5,299 nt of DNA from Lachnospiraceae bacterium UBA1251 (GTDB lineage Bacteria > Bacillota > Clostridia > Lachnospirales > Lachnospiraceae): NCBI GenBank assembly GCA_002308255.1, contig DBVZ01000117.1, positions 1-5,299 of the forward strand, written 5' to 3'. Under the pieces are notes generated by a model. It worked only from the letters and a program-made list of their open reading frames with translations. It did no database searches and had not been told where the DNA came from. Shown in pieces: positions 5,211-5,299 of the stretch. Each line of letters starts with the position of its first letter. Position 1 is the first letter of the stretch. Made by a program: the position numbers and the translations under genes.

Positions 5211-5299
5211 ATGCTTGAAAATATGAGATTTTCCTTCCGCGGGATCTGGTCGCACAAACTGCGTTCGTTCCTTACGATGCTGGGCGTGATCATCGGTAT
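5211..5299 (+). CDS. MacB/FtsX-like ABC permease, N-terminus only (cut by window end)
   Basis: Only 29 codons and two bases are present. They read MLENMRFSFRGIWSHK followed by LRSFLTMLGVIIG. An amphipathic start followed by a basic-LRS-LTMLG-IIG run is the hallmark of the N-terminal cytoplasmic helix and first membrane segment of MacB-type permeases (MacB_PCD/FtsX family; YknZ in Bacillus). Family members are typically about 390-410 residues with four membrane helices and a large extracytoplasmic domain between helices 1 and 2, or longer in MacB, where the ATPase is fused. Here the ATPase is a separate gene, so the unfused YknZ-like form is expected. It would be the channel or mechanotransmitting partner of the upstream ATPase, with both adaptors docking on its outer domain. 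The call rests on a short but characteristic stretch. Confidence 0.85.
   Translation, partial: MLENMRFSFRGIWSHKLRSFLTMLGVIIG

Noticed and set aside
2955..5255. 766-codon open frame on the minus strand opposite the second adaptor
   Set aside because: It mirrors the codon bias of the + strand gene, reads as Arg/Cys low-complexity across the PT repeat, has no recognisable domain, and lies opposite a well-supported adaptor.

Overview
The window is a compact, single-strand (+) operon fragment. It looks like it comes from a gut-type Firmicute, Clostridia/Lachnospiraceae-like. That placement is an inference from strong GGAGG-type ribosome sites, ATGA-type gene overlaps, moderately GC-rich codon choice, a Pro-Thr linker of the Clostridium surface-protein style, and a MacA/MacB (YknXYZ)-type exporter with no outer-membrane partner in view. 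Nothing in the sequence fixes the species. No RNA genes, insertion sequences, CRISPR arrays, attachment sites or convincing terminators were seen.

Layout. (1) 3-566: the 3' part, or all, of an unrecognised soluble acidic protein. (2) 567-629: a 63-nt gap with an 8-bp inverted repeat and a ribosome site. (3) 630-1985: first membrane-anchored HlyD/MacA-like adaptor (451 aa), ending in a Met/Glu/Pro-rich tail built of three 33-bp repeats. (4) 1982-2767: MacB/LolD/YknY-type ABC ATPase (261 aa) with all catalytic motifs, overlapping the previous gene by ATGA. (5) 2760-5183: second adaptor (807 aa), overlapping the ATPase gene by 8 nt. (6) 5211 to the window end: the first 29 codons of a MacB/FtsX-like permease.

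How they fit together. The ATPase and the permease would form a type VII (MacB-fold) ABC transporter. The two adaptors, each with one N-terminal membrane segment, would sit on its outer face. Such machines act as mechanotransmitters or exporters of peptides, lipoproteins or toxic compounds; the substrate cannot be read from this window.

The striking part is the second adaptor. Its coiled-coil hairpin, normally two antiparallel helices joined by a short tip, is interrupted by about 400 residues. The insert holds a Gly-rich hinge, two related copies of an unrecognised module of about 55 residues, and a Pro-Thr linker of 17 perfect tetrapeptide repeats (12-bp DNA units), followed by a sortase-like PPATGD string. 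In effect a cell-surface-protein-like segment has been mounted at the tip of an efflux adaptor. The paralogous adaptor in the same operon has an ordinary short hairpin, which gives an internal comparison.
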